This document shows, one piece after another, positions 5,719-7,014 of a DNA stretch of 7,014 nucleotides. Position 1 is the stretch's first letter. Every line of letters begins with the position of its first letter. This DNA is from VGJV01 sp964646415 (GTDB lineage: Bacteria > Patescibacteriota > Minisyncoccia > UBA6257 > 2-01-FULL-56-20), in assembly GCA_964646415.1 (NCBI GenBank), contig CAZYEL010000031.1, positions 1-7,014 on the forward strand, read 5' to 3'. The notes beneath the pieces are model-generated. The model saw only the letters and a list, made by a program, of their open reading frames with translations, was not told where the DNA came from and ran no database searches. Made by a program: the position numbers and the translations under genes.

Positions 5719-6396
5719 TTACAAAAATCTTTCCACCTCCCGCCATATGCGTTCATGAATTTCATCAATTGAGAGCAGTTTCCCCTCTTCGATGCATTCC
5801 ACCAGCACAAAGTCCTTCGGAAACAACTGCACCATCTCAAGATATGCCTCTTCAGCGTGTTCCAAATGTTCAAGGTCAGCTTCGTGAATGTCGCGCTTTG
5901 CGCCGTTCAGATAAGCCCGCTCCCCTTTCTTCAAAACCAATGCCTGCGCGAGCGCGGCGGGCACGTGAAGCACAATACTTATGTCCGGCTTCGGAATTCC
6001 CAGCATTTCATATTCAAGCTTGTATCCCCACTCGAAAAACTTTTTCCGTGCTGCGCCATCCTGAATCTTCCCGCCTTGATGAGCGAGGTTTGAGCCTACG
6101 TAGCGATTTGCGACCACTATCTTCCCCTGCTCTAGCTCACTTCGCAACGCGGATGAGGCCTCATACCGATCAAGAGCATAAAACATCGAAGCACGATGTG
6201 GCCCGACCTCTTCCGAAGAACCATAGCCACCGTTTAAATATTTCTCCGCAAAATATGCGGAGGGCTTGCCATATTGCGGAAAATCGAACCGCGCGACTTC
6301 AACCCCGGATTTTTCTAACCGCTCCGTAAGCCGTTTGAATTGTTTGGTTTTCCCCGACCCATCGGTGCCTTCGATGACGATAAATTTCCCGGGCAT
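5719..6396 (-). CDS. tmk: Thymidylate kinase (dTMP kinase)
   Basis: Phosphorylates dTMP to dTDP with ATP, an essential step in dTTP synthesis, in the cytoplasm. The 225-aa product has the P-loop GTDGSGKT (10-17), the base-binding region FDFPQYGKPSA (38-48), the DRY at 76-78 (family 'DR' motif), and NRYVGSNLAHQG (97-108), where many homologues have DRYVxSSxAYQG. A LID region lies around 155-175 (KKGERAYLNGAKRDIHEAD). Length matches the family's usual 200-230. There is no Shine-Dalgarno before the ATG. A perfect TATAAT ends 9 nt upstream, so the transcript may be leaderless or nearly so. It appears to head a transcription unit running into the toxin-antitoxin pair and gatB. Confidence 0.93.
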   Translation of the reverse strand: MPGKFIVIEGTDGSGKTKQFKRLTERLEKSGVEVARFDFPQYGKPSAYFAEKYLNGGYGSSEEVGPHRASMFYALDRYEASSALRSELEQGKIVVANRYVGSNLAHQGGKIQDGAARKKFFEWGYKLEYEMLGIPKPDISIVLHVPAALAQALVLKKGERAYLNGAKRDIHEADLEHLEHAEEAYLEMVQLFPKDFVLVECIEEGKLLSIDEIHERIWREVERFL

Positions 6397-6405
6397 GATG
6401 GAGGA

Positions 6406-6434
6406 ATTATAGCGTGCGTTTCCTCGAACGAAAA
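6406..6434 (-). promoter_or_regulatory. tmk promoter with consensus -10
   Basis: The - strand carries TATAAT at 6411-6406. With a 17-nt spacer the -35 position reads TTTTCG (6434-6429), a poor match. Transcription starting 6-8 nt after the -10 would begin only 1-3 nt before the tmk ATG at 6396, giving an essentially leaderless mRNA. This fits the lack of a ribosome binding site. Confidence 0.5.
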
Positions 6435-6505
6435 ACTGCCCGAGGGCGGCTCCCTAGTGTATGAGTTTCAAACCAGGGTCGATTCCAACTTCGTATACGT
6501 TAAGG

Positions 6506-6868
6506 TTATCCCCCCACATCAGTAGTAACAATGTCATTTTTCCCATTTCGATTATATCTCTCACTTTCCATGCGCGCATTCAATTCAAAGGTTTTGAGTT
6601 GAGGATCGCACGCGTAGCTATAGTAGTATGCACTTGAATTTTCAGGGTCAACAGGAAGCTTTGAAAGCGGAGAACCGCTCGAAATTGCACCGAAGTTTAC
6701 TGGAAGCCATCCCGTGCCATTTGTTGCCGCGCTTCCATCGATAGAGTTATACACTTCTCCTCTTTGAGGACAGAGAATAGGATTGTCTGTATCCTCGAGA
6801 TACAAAGAAACAGAGGATTTCAAAGTAGCGAGGTCACTTACCCTTTTTGCATCTCTCGCTTGCCGCAA
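6506..6868 (-). CDS. Type IV pilin-like protein lacking the N-terminal helix
   Basis: The 120-aa reading frame matches the globular part of CPR type IV pilin/pseudopilin proteins. It opens with RQARDAKRVSDLATLKSSVS (2-21), the segment that normally follows the membrane helix. NGTGWLPVNF comes next, then SSGSPLSKLPVDPEN with tyrosine-rich YYYSYACD, then FELNARMES, and the usual DIVTTDVGG end. Two cysteines (in ILCPQ and ACDP) could form the D-region disulfide. The prepilin leader and the FTLIELL-type hydrophobic helix are absent: in frame, a TAA stop lies six codons before the first residue. A TTG start with AGGAGG 5 nt before it could allow translation, but such a product could neither be processed by prepilin peptidase nor inserted into a pilus normally. 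It may be a pseudogene, a silent cassette or a soluble derivative. The region looks more A+T-rich than the genes around it. Confidence 0.65.
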   Translation of the reverse strand: MRQARDAKRVSDLATLKSSVSLYLEDTDNPILCPQRGEVYNSIDGSAATNGTGWLPVNFGAISSGSPLSKLPVDPENSSAYYYSYACDPQLKTFELNARMESERYNRNGKNDIVTTDVGG

Positions 6869-6873
6869 TAATT

Positions 6874-6879
6874 CCTCCT
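6874..6879 (-). promoter_or_regulatory. Consensus Shine-Dalgarno before the pilin-like TTG
   Basis: AGGAGG on the - strand, 5 nt before TTG at 6868 and 8 nt after the TAA of the upstream gene. It is the strongest ribosome binding site in the window, and it supports real translation of the headless pilin ORF from a non-ATG start. Confidence 0.5.
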
Positions 6880-6886
6880 CGGGCGC

Positions 6887-7014
6887 TTATGGTGTTCTCC
6901 GCCTATCTTCTAACTTTTGGGAAACATCCTCATAAGTCAGGCCAAGTTTACTTTCAAAGACCCGCATTCCCTTTTGAATTAGAATGATCGGCGCGATAAT
7001 TCTTGAAAAACCAT
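6887..7014 (-). CDS. 3' end of an unidentified gene, cut by the window edge
   Basis: The - strand frame beginning at 7012 is open from the window edge to TAA at 6889-6887. It gives 41 C-terminal residues: a hydrophobic stretch (IIAPIILI), then a charged helix containing LGLTYEDVSQKLEDRR. It is in the same frame as the pilin-like ORF 18 nt downstream, separated only by the TAA. I cannot name the protein. It could be the end of a complete gene or of a broken one, and only sequence beyond the window can tell. Confidence 0.5.
   Translation of the reverse strand, partial: GFSRIIAPIILIQKGMRVFESKLGLTYEDVSQKLEDRRRTP

Noticed and set aside
5694..5873. N-terminal extension of the antitoxin frame back into tmk.
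   Set aside because: It overlaps tmk codons out of frame, is Trp/Cys/Arg-rich and unlike the charged antitoxin body; the ATG at 5693 is the better start.
5613..6329. A 238-codon + strand open frame opposite tmk and the antitoxin.
   Set aside because: Antisense shadow of tmk; Pro/Arg/His-rich composition typical of such frames.
6431..6448. GC-rich GCCC/GGGC hairpin followed by TTTTT on the - strand as a terminator of the pilin-like gene.
   Set aside because: The stem is only 3-4 bp with a 2-4 nt loop, too weak to call.
6400..6878. An 11-bp inverted match (GGAGGAATTAT at 6400-6410, its complement at 6868-6878) bracketing the pilin-like ORF, considered as mobile-element ends.
   Set aside because: Several 11-mer inverted matches are expected by chance in 7 kb; one copy is the SD of the pilin-like ORF, and there is no target duplication or transposase.

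Overview
The window is a gene-dense bacterial fragment, most likely from a Candidate Phyla Radiation genome of the Parcubacteria (Paceibacteria) kind. This is inferred from the threonyl-tRNA synthetase lacking the N-terminal TGS domain, a pilin-like protein of the 'ARDAKR..DL..LK' type common in those genomes, very tight gene packing and weak ribosome binding sites. TGA is a normal stop codon here (miaA, the 225-aa gene and the antitoxin all end in TGA). That argues against the TGA=Gly code of Gracilibacteria and Absconditabacteria. The taxonomic call is an inference; no marker here is decisive.

Layout: on the + strand, thrS (80-1879) is followed by miaA (1830-2828), which starts inside the end of thrS. 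These make a tRNA-charging and tRNA-modification pair. All other genes are on the - strand. Read in the - direction they are: the 3' end of an unidentified gene cut by the window edge (7014-6887), a pilin-like ORF with no membrane helix (6868-6506), tmk (6396-5719), a small antitoxin candidate (5693-5490), a PemK/MazF-type toxin (5503-5168), gatB (5156-3654) and an unrecognised 225-aa protein (3544-2867). The two strands converge at a shared inverted-repeat terminator (2811-2845), half of which lies in the last codons of miaA.

How the genes fit together: thrS, miaA and gatB all serve translation (Thr-tRNA charging, i6A37 modification, Gln-/Asn-tRNA amidation) and tmk makes dTDP for DNA synthesis. 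A toxin-antitoxin pair sits between tmk and gatB with gaps of 25 and 11 nt and a 14-nt internal overlap, so it probably shares their transcript. No tRNA, rRNA, CRISPR array or complete insertion sequence is visible.

The most unusual signals are small structured insertions in housekeeping genes: a near-perfect GAAA-capped hairpin in miaA, a degenerate heptanucleotide tandem repeat in gatB, and an extra ~22-residue segment in gatB with different codon use and imperfect inverted repeats at its edges. The headless pilin ORF with a perfect AGGAGG in front of a TTG codon is the other item worth following up. I do not see a new multi-gene defence or mobile system.
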